Shown here: one piece after another, positions 7,833 to 16,237 of the stretch
Position numbering within the stretch: position 1 is the stretch's first letter
Layout: each line of letters opens with the position of its first letter
Origin: Timaviella obliquedivisa GSE-PSE-MK23-08B
GTDB taxonomy: Bacteria; Cyanobacteriota; Cyanobacteriia; Elainellales; Elainellaceae
Assembly: GCA_019358855.1 (NCBI GenBank)
Contig: JAHHII010000004.1
Span: 248,001 to 312,000, forward strand
Reading direction: 5' to 3'
DNA length: 64,000 bases
The notes under the pieces: model-generated
Told to the model about the DNA's origin: nothing
What the model saw: only the letters and a program-made list of their open reading frames with translations
Database searches by the model: none
Made by a program: the position numbers and the translations under genes

Positions 7833-8846
7833 TCAGGCAACCGGGCAGATGGAAAAAATCATTGAAGGCTGATCAACCTCTTGTAGCTGCACATCAAGCC
7901 AGTAAGACTGATTGGGCTCTAAATCAAATAACTCTAAGCTAAAACTCCCAGCACCCGCACGCTGAGCCGTTGTGTGACTATTCTGCGCCCTAAAGTCAAC
8001 CTTGCCCGCAGTGGGAAGTTGCCCCTGCACCCGCACCCGCTTCATTGTGACATCGTACTCAGCCATTAAATCCAGGATTCCCGCCGCCAGTGTCCATTGG
8101 CGTTGAACAGGATTGCGGGGCGAAACTTTGAGAGTCAGCGATTCAATGATTTCGCGAGCAGCGATCAGTGACAGCGCCATCTGTTGAGGGGGAGTTGCAG
8201 AGTCATAGTTGCTTGGAAAGTTAGCACCTGGAGCATTTTTAAGCGGGGAAGCGATCGCCCCACTCCGAACTGGAGAAGCAATCACAAGTCCCGCCAATTG
8301 GTTCAGCGCCACCTCTTGCCCAGGAAATAGCAGTTCCACTGCTCTAACTAACTTTGCCCCTTCTTGCAGTGAGGACTGCATCACAGATTGGCACTGGCTA
8401 AACAGTTGAGCTAAAACTTTCTCTGGCATCGGCACAGGCAAGTTCAGACTCTTCAGTTGGGTTGCCCAAGATGGAACTTGCTCAGAATCATACTTGTAGC
8501 CCTCAGTCTCCCAGGGAAAAACAGGAGGCTTTAGCTCAAGCTCGGCACGAATCCGACGCTTTATAAGGGAATGAAAACGGTCTTGCACAGCAGGTGTCTC
8601 TCCGGGTTCAAAAAAAGAAAATTCCTCAACTGGAAAATAGCTTGACTCTGATGAACGGGTCTGCCTCACAGCAACCGATTCAGAATCAAGGGGATCAGGA
8701 ACAGACTGTAGATCCGCCGCACCAAACCCATCCGATTCAGTTTTCCGACAATTGAAACTCTTCCCCGATGGCGCTGCAACTATCCAGCTTGGCTCTTGAG
8801 ACAGCCAGATCAGAAAGTTTTTAACAGCTTCTGCGTCTTTATTCAT
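7833..8846 (-). CDS. PatU-like protein (heterocyst pattern gene family)
   Basis: This protein of about 337 residues has no catalytic motif that I recognise. The first about 30 residues (FLIWLSQEPSWIVAAPSG) and the last about 100 (RQWTLAAGILDLMAEYDVTM to FSICPVA) look ordered; the middle is S/P-rich and variable. Position directly after hetZ on the same strand matches hetZ-patU order in filamentous cyanobacteria. In Anabaena patU is split into patU5 and patU3, whereas here a single frame covers the whole. The name therefore rests mainly on context. The ATG at 8846 is used; another in-frame ATG at 8873 lies inside the decayed repeat of hetZ. Confidence 0.6.
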   Translation of the reverse strand: MNKDAEAVKNFLIWLSQEPSWIVAAPSGKSFNCRKTESDGFGAADLQSVPDPLDSESVAVRQTRSSESSYFPVEEFSFFEPGETPAVQDRFHSLIKRRIRAELELKPPVFPWETEGYKYDSEQVPSWATQLKSLNLPVPMPEKVLAQLFSQCQSVMQSSLQEGAKLVRAVELLFPGQEVALNQLAGLVIASPVRSGAIASPLKNAPGANFPSNYDSATPPQQMALSLIAAREIIESLTLKVSPRNPVQRQWTLAAGILDLMAEYDVTMKRVRVQGQLPTAGKVDFRAQNSHTTAQRAGAGSFSLELFDLEPNQSYWLDVQLQEVDQPSMIFSICPVA

Positions 8847-8886
8847 ACACTTGTGCCCCTGTTCCGGATGCAAAATTGTTACAAAT
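8839..8886 (-). repeat. Decayed copy of hetZ 3' end
   Basis: These 48 bases match the last 48 bases of hetZ (8985-9032) at 36 positions, including the region of the stop codon. Translated on the minus strand they read I-C-N-N-F-A-S-G-T-G-A-Q-V-Y-E-stop against I-R-N-S-V-V-S-G-A-G-A-A-I-D-E-stop. Weaker similarity continues upstream (L-K-Q against L-E-Q). The copies are 146 bp apart, as from a tandem partial duplication. The start codon of the patU-like gene lies in its final bases. Confidence 0.8.
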
Positions 8887-8984
8887 GCAGCAATCTTGTT
8901 TCAATCTTTTTGTAAACCCAGGTCTACATCGATCCAATCTTATCGAAATCATCACAATTAAAAGACAACCTTACGATATCCTCA

Positions 8985-10127
8985 CTATTCATCTATTGCT
9001 GCCCCTGCTCCGGACACAACACTGTTACGAATTTCCCAAGCTTGCTCTAGCAGTTTCGACCACTGCTTTTGTAACTGGGTCGGGGTGCTGCCCAACGTTT
9101 TGGCGATCGCAACATCGGGTAACCTCTTCTGCTTCAAATGCAAAAGCTCTCTTTGCTGGGAAGTCATTTTGTCTTGAAACAGCTTCCACTGCTGCGGCGT
9201 TAAACCCAGGTTCCGATCTAAATCAGCCTCTAGCCATTGATGAACCAACTCCCAGTGGTGAGACAGAGCAAAGCGAATCAGGTGATATTTGAACCGCTGT
9301 TGTAGATAATCCCGTTGCCGAGCATTCAACCCCAAAATAGACTCAATTTCATTGGCAGGCAGGTCTTGAAGCCGCAGCGAAAAATAGTTGGCGCAATCCT
9401 GCTGATCACGCTCCTCCAAATACTGCATCAACTCTGTAATTACCGTATTGCGCAGCGCATCTTCTGATATCTCTGGTTCTTGCGCCATCATCTGTTCCCG
9501 CACCTGCGGAATCGAAGCCATGCTGCGCCCATGTTCCGAGTCACCCGAGGAGCCTTCTGCAACTTGCTCTATGTCTACCATCGTCTCAGGAGGCTGCTGC
9601 TGCGAGTAAGTTTGCGCTCGTAGAATAATGAGCTGCTGACTCCGCCGACCTGCTAAGGGAATCCGGCGCTTGCCGTATCGCTCGGTAAACGACATATATT
9701 CAGCTAACTCCAGTAGAGAGCGAGGGCTGTAAGTTGGCAAAAGCTGAGTTTCTCGCCGAAAAGCATTCAGAGATTCAATGTAAAAACCCTGAAGAAAATC
9801 TTCAATTAGAGTTAGTCGAGCTTGGTAGCTTGACTGAACTTGGGGCGGCGTGATGTAGCGATACACCACCGCACTGAGTGTACTATGCAGTTCTACCCGA
9901 CCTCGATGGGAACCGAGCTGATAGTATTCAAGACATTGCTTGAGGCGATGGCGAGCCAAAGTATTTAACCAAGCCTCTACCTCCCCCGAATCTTGAATGC
10001 GTTTGCTCTCTGAACAGATGCGAGTGACTTCCTCTGCTAAACGAGTCGCCACATCTTTACAGTTGTGTTCAGAAGATCGAGTGGATTGCTTTAGTTCGCT
10101 GTACAACAGCTGAAAAATAGCCTCCAC
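8985..10127 (-). CDS. hetZ: HetZ, heterocyst-differentiation-family regulator
   Basis: HetZ is a DNA-binding regulator needed early in heterocyst differentiation in Anabaena and is also found in filamentous species without heterocysts. Family stretches include LAEEVTRICSESKRIQDSGEV in parts, ARHRLKQCLEYYQLGS, GRVELHSTLSAVVYRYI, IEDFLQGFYIESLNAFRRE and the C-terminal part ARQRDYLQQRFKYHLIRFA and HHWELVHQWLEADL. The C-terminus (IAKTLGSTPTQLQKQWSKLL) resembles a sigma-factor region 4 helix-turn-helix. The start is GTG at 10127. The gene is probably co-transcribed with the patU-like gene, 138 bp downstream. Confidence 0.87.
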   Translation of the reverse strand: MEAIFQLLYSELKQSTRSSEHNCKDVATRLAEEVTRICSESKRIQDSGEVEAWLNTLARHRLKQCLEYYQLGSHRGRVELHSTLSAVVYRYITPPQVQSSYQARLTLIEDFLQGFYIESLNAFRRETQLLPTYSPRSLLELAEYMSFTERYGKRRIPLAGRRSQQLIILRAQTYSQQQPPETMVDIEQVAEGSSGDSEHGRSMASIPQVREQMMAQEPEISEDALRNTVITELMQYLEERDQQDCANYFSLRLQDLPANEIESILGLNARQRDYLQQRFKYHLIRFALSHHWELVHQWLEADLDRNLGLTPQQWKLFQDKMTSQQRELLHLKQKRLPDVAIAKTLGSTPTQLQKQWSKLLEQAWEIRNSVVSGAGAAIDE

Positions 10128-10322
10128 GCTTTATTACAGTCTCCCCCTGATGGTTAATCGCCTATAAACCTAACACAGTCTCATAAAATCGCTCACAACC
10201 GATAAATCCCTAACAAAACCAACGATAGGTGCACTTTCTGATCAAGAAATCTTTCGCTTTCAAAGGTCTAGACTAGACTATTGAAGCCGGTGAGCTTTGG
10301 CGCTACCCAAAATATAGATGAC

Positions 10323-10790
10323 ATGGATATCAATCAGCAAATTCAAATGTTAGTTCAGCAAGCTCCACAGTATGGAGCTTCTCCTAAAGAAGTAGAGGCG
10401 ATCGCCCCTGCCCTGATTACGGTTGCCGATCGACTTAAACACCCTGAATATTATGTGCTGCAAACCCTGGAGCAAAACTGGGTCATGACGGTTCTTAACC
10501 ATCCTACCGAATCTGAGGTCACAAAGAACATTCTGTCTGTTTTCCCGACCCTTGAAGACGCTAAAACCAGCGCTAGTGAATTTGACAATGCTCATGTGAT
10601 TGCTGTGCCTGTGCCTGTAGTTCATATCCTGTTTCAGATGTTGGCAATGGAGCCGGTAGACAGCATCATCTTTTTTGAACAGCCTAGGGAATTCACTACA
10701 GGTGTAGAGGTCACACGGGCAGATCTTTTGGAGTTAGTTCAGATTTCTCTGCAAACGATGCGATCGCGCACTCCGACAGATATTGCTTAG
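10323..10790 (+). CDS. Conserved cyanobacterial hypothetical protein
   Basis: This is a 155-residue soluble protein without transmembrane segment or signal peptide. I do not know a function. It has an alpha-rich N-terminus (MDINQQIQMLVQQAPQYGAS), a central part LQTLEQNWVMTVLNH and a C-terminal part FFEQPREFTTGVEVTRADLL. The ATG at 10323 is preferred to TTG at 10281. Its start region is divergent from hetZ, and its end is 26 bp from the convergent prenyl synthase gene. Confidence 0.75.
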   Translation: MDINQQIQMLVQQAPQYGASPKEVEAIAPALITVADRLKHPEYYVLQTLEQNWVMTVLNHPTESEVTKNILSVFPTLEDAKTSASEFDNAHVIAVPVPVVHILFQMLAMEPVDSIIFFEQPREFTTGVEVTRADLLELVQISLQTMRSRTPTDIA

Positions 10791-10816
10791 CAGGTTCAGA
10801 GTTTTGGGTCTAGGCA

Positions 10817-11788
10817 TTAGTAAAGGCGGCTTAGAACATAGTCTGCTAGCTCTAATAAAGCTTGCCGTGACTCAGTCGCCGGAAAGCCAGAAAGATGCCC
10901 AACAGCAGCCTGAGCATGATTGGCAGCAAGTTCGCGCGATCGCTGGATGCCTTGGCTGTCTTTAACCAGAGCGATCGCTTGCTCCAAGTCATCATCCTGG
11001 GCAAATTCTCGCTCAATTAATACCTCTAGGAAAGGTTTCTCTTCAAGTGCAAAGAGTACAGGAGCCGTTAGGTTGCCGCTTTGCAAGTCAGACCCAGCAG
11101 GTTTACCCAGAATTTCACTCGAAGCCGTAAAGTCCAAGATGTCATCCACAATTTGGAATGCCAAGCCAATATTACGTCCATAGTGATAAAGGTGCATATT
11201 TTCTTCTGCCGAGAGTCCACTCAGAACGCCCGCTGCCTTAGAGCTATTGGCAATGAGAGACGCAGTCTTGTAGTAACTCTTTTCTAGGTAGGCTTCTAGC
11301 GTCAAGCTGGTATCAAAACCATTTAAGCCCTGTTGAATCTCGCCTTCTGCCAAGTCCATAATGACTTCTGAAAGCAGCTTAACAACGGTCAAATTGTCCA
11401 AATTTGCTAAATACCAGGAAGACTGAGCAAATAAGAAGTCCCCAGCTAAAACCGCCACTCGGTTAGTAAAGCTGCTGTGAACGGTTGGAATGCCTCGACG
11501 CATTTCTGCTTCGTCAATGACATCATCATGCACCAAGCTAGCGGTATGGATCATCTCAGTGATTTCTGCCAAGCGTCGGTGCTTAGCAGTAATCTCCTGA
11601 TTAGGCATTGTCGCTCTAGAGATGAGAAAAACGATCGCCGGTCTGAGGCGCTTGCCGCTTGCCCCAAACAAATGCTCTGCGGCGGCATAAAGAATGGGAT
11701 GACGGGCACCGACCAACTGCTTTAGGTTATCGGTGAGGAGGTGAAGATCTTTTTCTACTGGAGAAAAAAGAGAGGTGGCTGAGGTCAT
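10817..11788 (-). CDS. sds: Solanesyl diphosphate synthase (long-chain trans-prenyltransferase)
   Basis: The enzyme adds isopentenyl units to an allylic diphosphate to make the C45 side chain of plastoquinone. Both Asp-rich motifs are present: LVHDDVIDEAEMRRG (first, about residue 90) and FQIVDDILDFTAS (second, about residue 217). GKRLRPAIVFLISRA gives the substrate-binding Lys/Arg. At 323 residues it has the usual length. Chain length cannot be read from sequence by eye; solanesyl is the usual assignment for the cyanobacterial member. Confidence 0.92.
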   Translation of the reverse strand: MTSATSLFSPVEKDLHLLTDNLKQLVGARHPILYAAAEHLFGASGKRLRPAIVFLISRATMPNQEITAKHRRLAEITEMIHTASLVHDDVIDEAEMRRGIPTVHSSFTNRVAVLAGDFLFAQSSWYLANLDNLTVVKLLSEVIMDLAEGEIQQGLNGFDTSLTLEAYLEKSYYKTASLIANSSKAAGVLSGLSAEENMHLYHYGRNIGLAFQIVDDILDFTASSEILGKPAGSDLQSGNLTAPVLFALEEKPFLEVLIEREFAQDDDLEQAIALVKDSQGIQRSRELAANHAQAAVGHLSGFPATESRQALLELADYVLSRLY

Positions 11789-11926
11789 GGATAAGCTGAC
11801 TCTGGCTCGATGTTACGGAACTTTACATATCTTACACTTATTTTAAGCTAACCCTAGAGGGAACCTAGGATGTAGGGAAGATATGCCAAATTGGCGATCC
11901 CTGGCAAGACATCAACTAGGAATTTT

Positions 11927-12397
11927 CTAGTCTAAATTTTTGCACGATCGCTTCAGTGCAGCCGCGCGATCGCTGAGCCGATTTGCTTGAATCTGCGGCT
12001 CGATTTGGCGCATGTGAACGGCACGACTGGCGATCGTGGCTTCTTGCCCCTCAAACTTTACGAACACTCGCCCCGACAACCATTTGTTAATGCCCGATCG
12101 CGCGTAAACTCGCACCTCGTCTCCCTCTTCCTGAAGTTGATAGCCCATTGCGGTCAGCAAGGTTTCTAGCTCTACCAAAAATTTCTTTTTTTCTGCAAAC
12201 GGAAGAGCTATGGCAACCGAGCGATTGAAGTAAACTCCGACCAAACCGGCTAATGCTCCTCCTAAAGCCCCGATTTGCTGAGGAATGCCTGTGGCAATTT
12301 GCAACCCTGTTGCCCGCGACACAACGATCGTTAAGACAATTGCAGTGGTTGAAAAATAGTAAATAAAAGTGGAAAGGAAACTGGGGCCTGCTTGCAT
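11927..12397 (-). CDS. Hypothetical cyanobacterial membrane protein
   Basis: A 156-residue protein with two N-terminal hydrophobic helices (about residues 8-28 and 40-60) and a soluble C-terminal domain of about 90 residues (FAEKKKFLVELETLLTAMGY to the end). The pattern of two helices plus small alpha/beta domain is seen in many cyanobacterial proteins without known function. A second frame over the same bases is a shadow. No operon partner is evident. Confidence 0.7.
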   Translation of the reverse strand: MQAGPSFLSTFIYYFSTTAIVLTIVVSRATGLQIATGIPQQIGALGGALAGLVGVYFNRSVAIALPFAEKKKFLVELETLLTAMGYQLQEEGDEVRVYARSGINKWLSGRVFVKFEGQEATIASRAVHMRQIEPQIQANRLSDRAAALKRSCKNLD

Positions 12398-12598
12398 AAA
12401 TCTGATGGGAATGAAGATCGTACGGTTGAAAAGCTGAAATTATTTTACGGGCGATCGCGCGGCAGTGCTGGAACTCATGCCGATCGCTCATCCATTTGGG
12501 TGAAGTACTCAACGGTTGTCTAGCCCAATATGAGGCAACTAGGCGTTCTTTGTTGAGTCATTTCGGATGAATTAGGCAGTCATTTACACCGATAAAAC

Positions 12599-13549
12599 AT
12601 GGCAGTGAGTAGGCAACAACGAGAATCATTTGTACTGAGTGGAGGAGTGATTGCGATCGCATTATTACTCACTCAAAATGTAGTGTTACTGCTGCTTATC
12701 CTAGTCATCGGAATATTCGTTACGACAATAACTTTCACCCTCATTTCTGCGAAGCACCAAAAAGCCTTAAATACTACCCTTGAACAACAAGTCGAAGCAC
12801 ACACGCTGCAACTGCAAGCCAGCATGGCAGAGTTAGAAGAACTCAGCAATCTTCAGGATTTGCTGCTTTACGCAATTTCCCATGACTTGCGCACTACGGT
12901 GATGGGCAGCCTGATGGTTTTAGAAAATTTGCAGGGGCAAGCCGGAGACATGATTCCCGTGTCGCGTGAGCTATTGCGACGCATGACCCAATCTGGCAAA
13001 ACTCAACTCAATCATCTCAACCAACTCTTGGAAGCCTACGCCAACATTACTGATGGCATTCAGCTTGAAAAAACCTGGGTTTCGATGAGTGCAGTGCTGC
13101 AAGAAGCGATCGCCGCCCTCTCTCCACTTTTGCAAGAAAATCACATTACGCTGGTTAGTCCTATTTCGACCGACCCACTTTGGGTAATGGCAGATATAAG
13201 CCAGATCCGCCAGGTCTTTCACCATCTTATTTCCAATGCGGCGAACCATAACCCACCGGGCATAGAAGTGCGCGTGGAGGCGACCCTTGCGGTATCTACG
13301 AGGCAGCCCGTTGAGAAACAGACCTTTCAGTTCACTATCACTGATACGGGCATTGGCATTGATTTATTGGAACAAAAAAATATCTTTGAACTATGCCTAA
13401 AGCCATCTCAAGAGCGCCAACTGACTCGCATGAGTTTAGGTCTGTGCCTTTGTAAGCAAATTGTCAAGGCACACGGAGGACAGATTGAGGTTCATAGCCA
13501 AGTCGGAGAAGGCACCACAATTGAATTTACGTTGCCAGCTGAAGGGTAA
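12599..13549 (+). CDS. Membrane-bound sensor histidine kinase
   Basis: This 316-residue kinase has two closely spaced N-terminal hydrophobic stretches (residues 13-50), a short coiled coil, a HisKA domain with the phospho-acceptor His in LYAISHDLRTTVMG, and a HATPase domain (N box HHLISNAANHNPPG, G1 DTGIGIDLLEQ, G2 SLGLCLCKQIVKAHGG). It has no extracellular or PAS sensor domain and no response regulator beside it, so its signal and partner are unknown. The F box is weak. Confidence 0.9.
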   Translation: MAVSRQQRESFVLSGGVIAIALLLTQNVVLLLLILVIGIFVTTITFTLISAKHQKALNTTLEQQVEAHTLQLQASMAELEELSNLQDLLLYAISHDLRTTVMGSLMVLENLQGQAGDMIPVSRELLRRMTQSGKTQLNHLNQLLEAYANITDGIQLEKTWVSMSAVLQEAIAALSPLLQENHITLVSPISTDPLWVMADISQIRQVFHHLISNAANHNPPGIEVRVEATLAVSTRQPVEKQTFQFTITDTGIGIDLLEQKNIFELCLKPSQERQLTRMSLGLCLCKQIVKAHGGQIEVHSQVGEGTTIEFTLPAEG

Positions 13550-13747
13550 TTGCCACCGTTTCGGCAATGATGTCTGCAACAAAACTTAACATTTAGTTCA
13601 CGCCTCACGCTAAATTCTGCTATATTTGATACAGAAACAAACCGTTCATCTCTTTCTAAAAGTCTAGATTTTTGGCAAGAGACGGAAGTAAGGGAATCCT
13701 GAAGGAACGCGCCTCCGAATCACACTAACTGTAAAGAGGTAAGCACC

Positions 13748-13897
13748 ATGGAAAATACAAATCAACAACCTAATAAATCTAAAACCTATCGGGTTAGTCC
13801 TGATACGGTTGCATTCATGCTGTCGAGTGGCTTTTCCACCGATGGTAGCTGGTATCAGTGGGTTAAAAAGAACCGTCAACAATCAATCGATCGCTAG
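13748..13897 (+). CDS. Small protein, 49 residues, unknown function
   Basis: A short frame begins at ATG 13748 after the purine-rich ribosome site AAAGAGG and ends at TAG 13895-13897. The product is polar and charged, with the core TYRVSPDTVAFMLSSGFSTD followed by G-S-W-Y-Q-W-V-K-K-N. It has no cysteine or membrane segment. A strong terminator follows 48 bp later, so this is an independent transcription unit. I do not recognise a family. The good ribosome site, the clear terminator and the lack of any overlapping gene support that it is real. Confidence 0.65.
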   Translation: MENTNQQPNKSKTYRVSPDTVAFMLSSGFSTDGSWYQWVKKNRQQSIDR

Positions 13898-13945
13898 TCC
13901 GATCGCTTAATTGGCTGGGCCAGTTTTAATTTATGTAGAGACTTG

Positions 13946-13990
13946 TTCCTCTAGCTTTTTGTCCCTTGGGTAAGAGCTAGAGGAATTTTT
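13946..13990 (+). terminator. Intrinsic terminator after the 49-residue gene
   Basis: An 11-bp perfect stem (TTCCTCTAGCT and AGCTAGAGGAA) with an 18-base loop is followed by a run of five T. It also lies just beyond the 3' end of the convergent gene on the minus strand. Confidence 0.85.
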
Positions 13991-14000
13991 GTTTGACTGC

Positions 14001-16148
14001 TTACTTGAAGTAAATCAGCAGGTTCAATCCTGGAATTGTCCGAGAGAGCGTCCATAGCAAGAGCGCAAAGTAAAGTAATCCTACTCCCCACTGGTACCAG
14101 ACGAGTGCAGTAATCAAGGCAGGCATTTGTTCATCGCGTAACCGAATATCGTTGAACCCAAATTTAAGCAAATTGTTGAGGCTGAAATCTAAGTAATTTA
14201 GCCAACTCCAGCTTTTGTTCCAAAGGATAGGGATGTAGCGTTCCCGAAAATAAGGAAACGCTGGAATATTAGGTAATCGACCAATTAAAAACCTTAACTG
14301 ACGCATACTGCTATCTTCAACAAAATAGCTAGTGTCCATCAGGTCATGGTAACGACCTTGCCCGTAAAGAATACCAATAAGCAGGGCTGGAATAGGAATG
14401 ATGACTCCGCCTAAACAAGCTAGAGTGAGCCAAGGCTGTTCTGCTGTCCGAAACAGGGCAGAGAAGCCGAGGATTGAAAAAATGCCAAAGCCACTAATGC
14501 TCCAGACGACTTCTTCGGGTGTAGGAATAATCGGTTTAGGGTGCAGTTTGCGGAAGCGATCGATTAACCAAAACAAGAAGGCAAAATGGGCGATCGCAAT
14601 CATTCCCACTCCTAACACCAGCCAAGAACTTGTCCCAAATCGGGTCAGCAGCAGCAGCAAGCTTAAACCCAACCAATTTACCCCTTCCACAAACCAGTTG
14701 CCCACAGAAACAGGCTTACCGACCACAACGCGATCGCGCACCTTGACATAAGCTCCCAGCATTCCTTCTAGCTTGAGCAAATCGGCGATGCTGCGGAAGG
14801 GTTGCTGAGAACGAGTTTGGGCGATCGTAGCGGCTTGCTTCGCTGAAAAGCCAACTGCTTGAAGCTGAGCTACTGAGGCAGTATTTAAATCTACTCCCAA
14901 CAATCGCTGGCGCAGTTCCTTCAGGCGTAATCGCTCGGTGGTGTATTCCACCTGGTTCGCATCCGAAATTTGTTGCTGCAACCGAAAGTTTTGCACCAGG
15001 TTACGCAACAGCGTTTCATTCCCTTGCAGTGTTGGCACCGAAAGCACCCGCCCCACCTTACCGAGGTCGCCCAAAATACGGGCAGAACGCGGGTCAAATT
15101 GCAAATCTGAAATATTGAGATAAGCCCCTTTCGCAAACCCAGCATTGGCAAAGTCTGCCTGGTCTAAAATGCTGGCTCCACGGAGGTTGACCAATTTATT
15201 GAACTGGGTTTGGCGAAAGCTGACCAGTTTATCAAACCGCGTCTCTGTTAAAAACAAAGCCTGGGCAAATTTATCGCGGTCAAAAAGCACCTGACCCATC
15301 CAGCGAATCTGTGAGAAATCGGCTTTGTCATACCATTGAATTCGGGTAAAGTTGGCAAGCTGTTGAAACCGGGACTGATGAAAGCTGGCAAATGCTCGAA
15401 ACTCACTGCTTTGAAAGTTGGCATTGGTTTTGAACTCCGCTTCGTTAAAGATGGCACGATTAAAAAATATGGTGCTAGGAAATCGGGCTTCACGCTGAAA
15501 AACGGCATCCATAAAGGTGGCTGTTTGACTGAAGCGTGCGCCTGACCAGTCTACGTCTTGCCCAAAATTTACGCCTTGTGCCTCGACGCGCCCCAGAAAA
15601 AATGTGTTGGTGAAATTAGCAAAGTTTTCAAAGCGAGTTTGGACTAGCGTCAGTGTGCCACGCAGAACGGTGAGTTGGAGCGGCGCAGCTTGGCTTTGTA
15701 ACAGAAGCGATCGCGACAAATTACTTAACTGAAACAATCGCAAACTATCGCGCTTCAACTGTGCCTGCTCGGCTTCACTAAACGGGAAAGGCGTTTGCCC
15801 AAACAGATCCGTCCGTAAACCTAAGTCCCGAATGGTTAACTCTCCTCGAATCAGCGAGTAACTCAAATCAATTCCCAGTGGCGATCCGGGTTGCTGAAGC
15901 TGAGCCTGAACTAAACGATAAAACTGATCACGAAATGCTGCATTTTCGGGGCGTAAATCAATGACTAGCCTCCTTAGATCAATAGTTCGGATGCCTTCTG
16001 TTTGAGTCGGCGATTTTAGTCGTCTTTGTAGGAGTTCTAAAGTTAAATCGATCCGCTCAGGTGCAGGAGCAGCCCAAGCAGGGTAGGGCAAGACGAAGCA
16101 AAAGCAGAGTAATAGACAAATTAACGCACGCAACACAGGCTTGGACAA
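14001..16148 (-). CDS. Pentapeptide-repeat protein with helix-hairpin-helix and membrane domains
   Basis: The 715-residue protein starts with a signal peptide (LICLLLCFCFVLPYPAWA, cleavage after A-W-A). Residues about 150-350 are pentapeptide-like repeats (patterns such as ANFTRIQWYDKADFSQI and ARFPSTIFFNRAIFNEAEF), which form a right-handed beta-helix. A ComEA-like helix-hairpin-helix follows (DLNTASVAQLQAVGFSAKQA and FRSIADLLKLEGM). The C-terminal third has four or five hydrophobic helices. The mixture suggests an envelope or thylakoid-lumen protein anchored at its C-terminus. The function is unknown, and DNA binding by the HhH part is uncertain since it would be outside the cytoplasm. Confidence 0.85.
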   Translation of the reverse strand: MSKPVLRALICLLLCFCFVLPYPAWAAPAPERIDLTLELLQRRLKSPTQTEGIRTIDLRRLVIDLRPENAAFRDQFYRLVQAQLQQPGSPLGIDLSYSLIRGELTIRDLGLRTDLFGQTPFPFSEAEQAQLKRDSLRLFQLSNLSRSLLLQSQAAPLQLTVLRGTLTLVQTRFENFANFTNTFFLGRVEAQGVNFGQDVDWSGARFSQTATFMDAVFQREARFPSTIFFNRAIFNEAEFKTNANFQSSEFRAFASFHQSRFQQLANFTRIQWYDKADFSQIRWMGQVLFDRDKFAQALFLTETRFDKLVSFRQTQFNKLVNLRGASILDQADFANAGFAKGAYLNISDLQFDPRSARILGDLGKVGRVLSVPTLQGNETLLRNLVQNFRLQQQISDANQVEYTTERLRLKELRQRLLGVDLNTASVAQLQAVGFSAKQAATIAQTRSQQPFRSIADLLKLEGMLGAYVKVRDRVVVGKPVSVGNWFVEGVNWLGLSLLLLLTRFGTSSWLVLGVGMIAIAHFAFLFWLIDRFRKLHPKPIIPTPEEVVWSISGFGIFSILGFSALFRTAEQPWLTLACLGGVIIPIPALLIGILYGQGRYHDLMDTSYFVEDSSMRQLRFLIGRLPNIPAFPYFRERYIPILWNKSWSWLNYLDFSLNNLLKFGFNDIRLRDEQMPALITALVWYQWGVGLLYFALLLWTLSRTIPGLNLLIYFK

Positions 16149-16237
16149 GTGAGTACTTCACAAGAAGTATAGGTGAGTCCTAGGTTATCTTCTATTTGCC
16201 ATCTATCTGCCAAACTAAGTGAGCCATCAGTCAAGAC

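Noticed and set aside
12087-12512. 141-codon frame overlapping the membrane-protein gene
   Set aside because: Composition rich in Arg/Ser/His with no structure; the overlapping frame has clear membrane helices.
13664-13882. 72-codon minus-strand frame
   Set aside because: It is antisense to the 49-residue gene, which has the better ribosome site and terminator.
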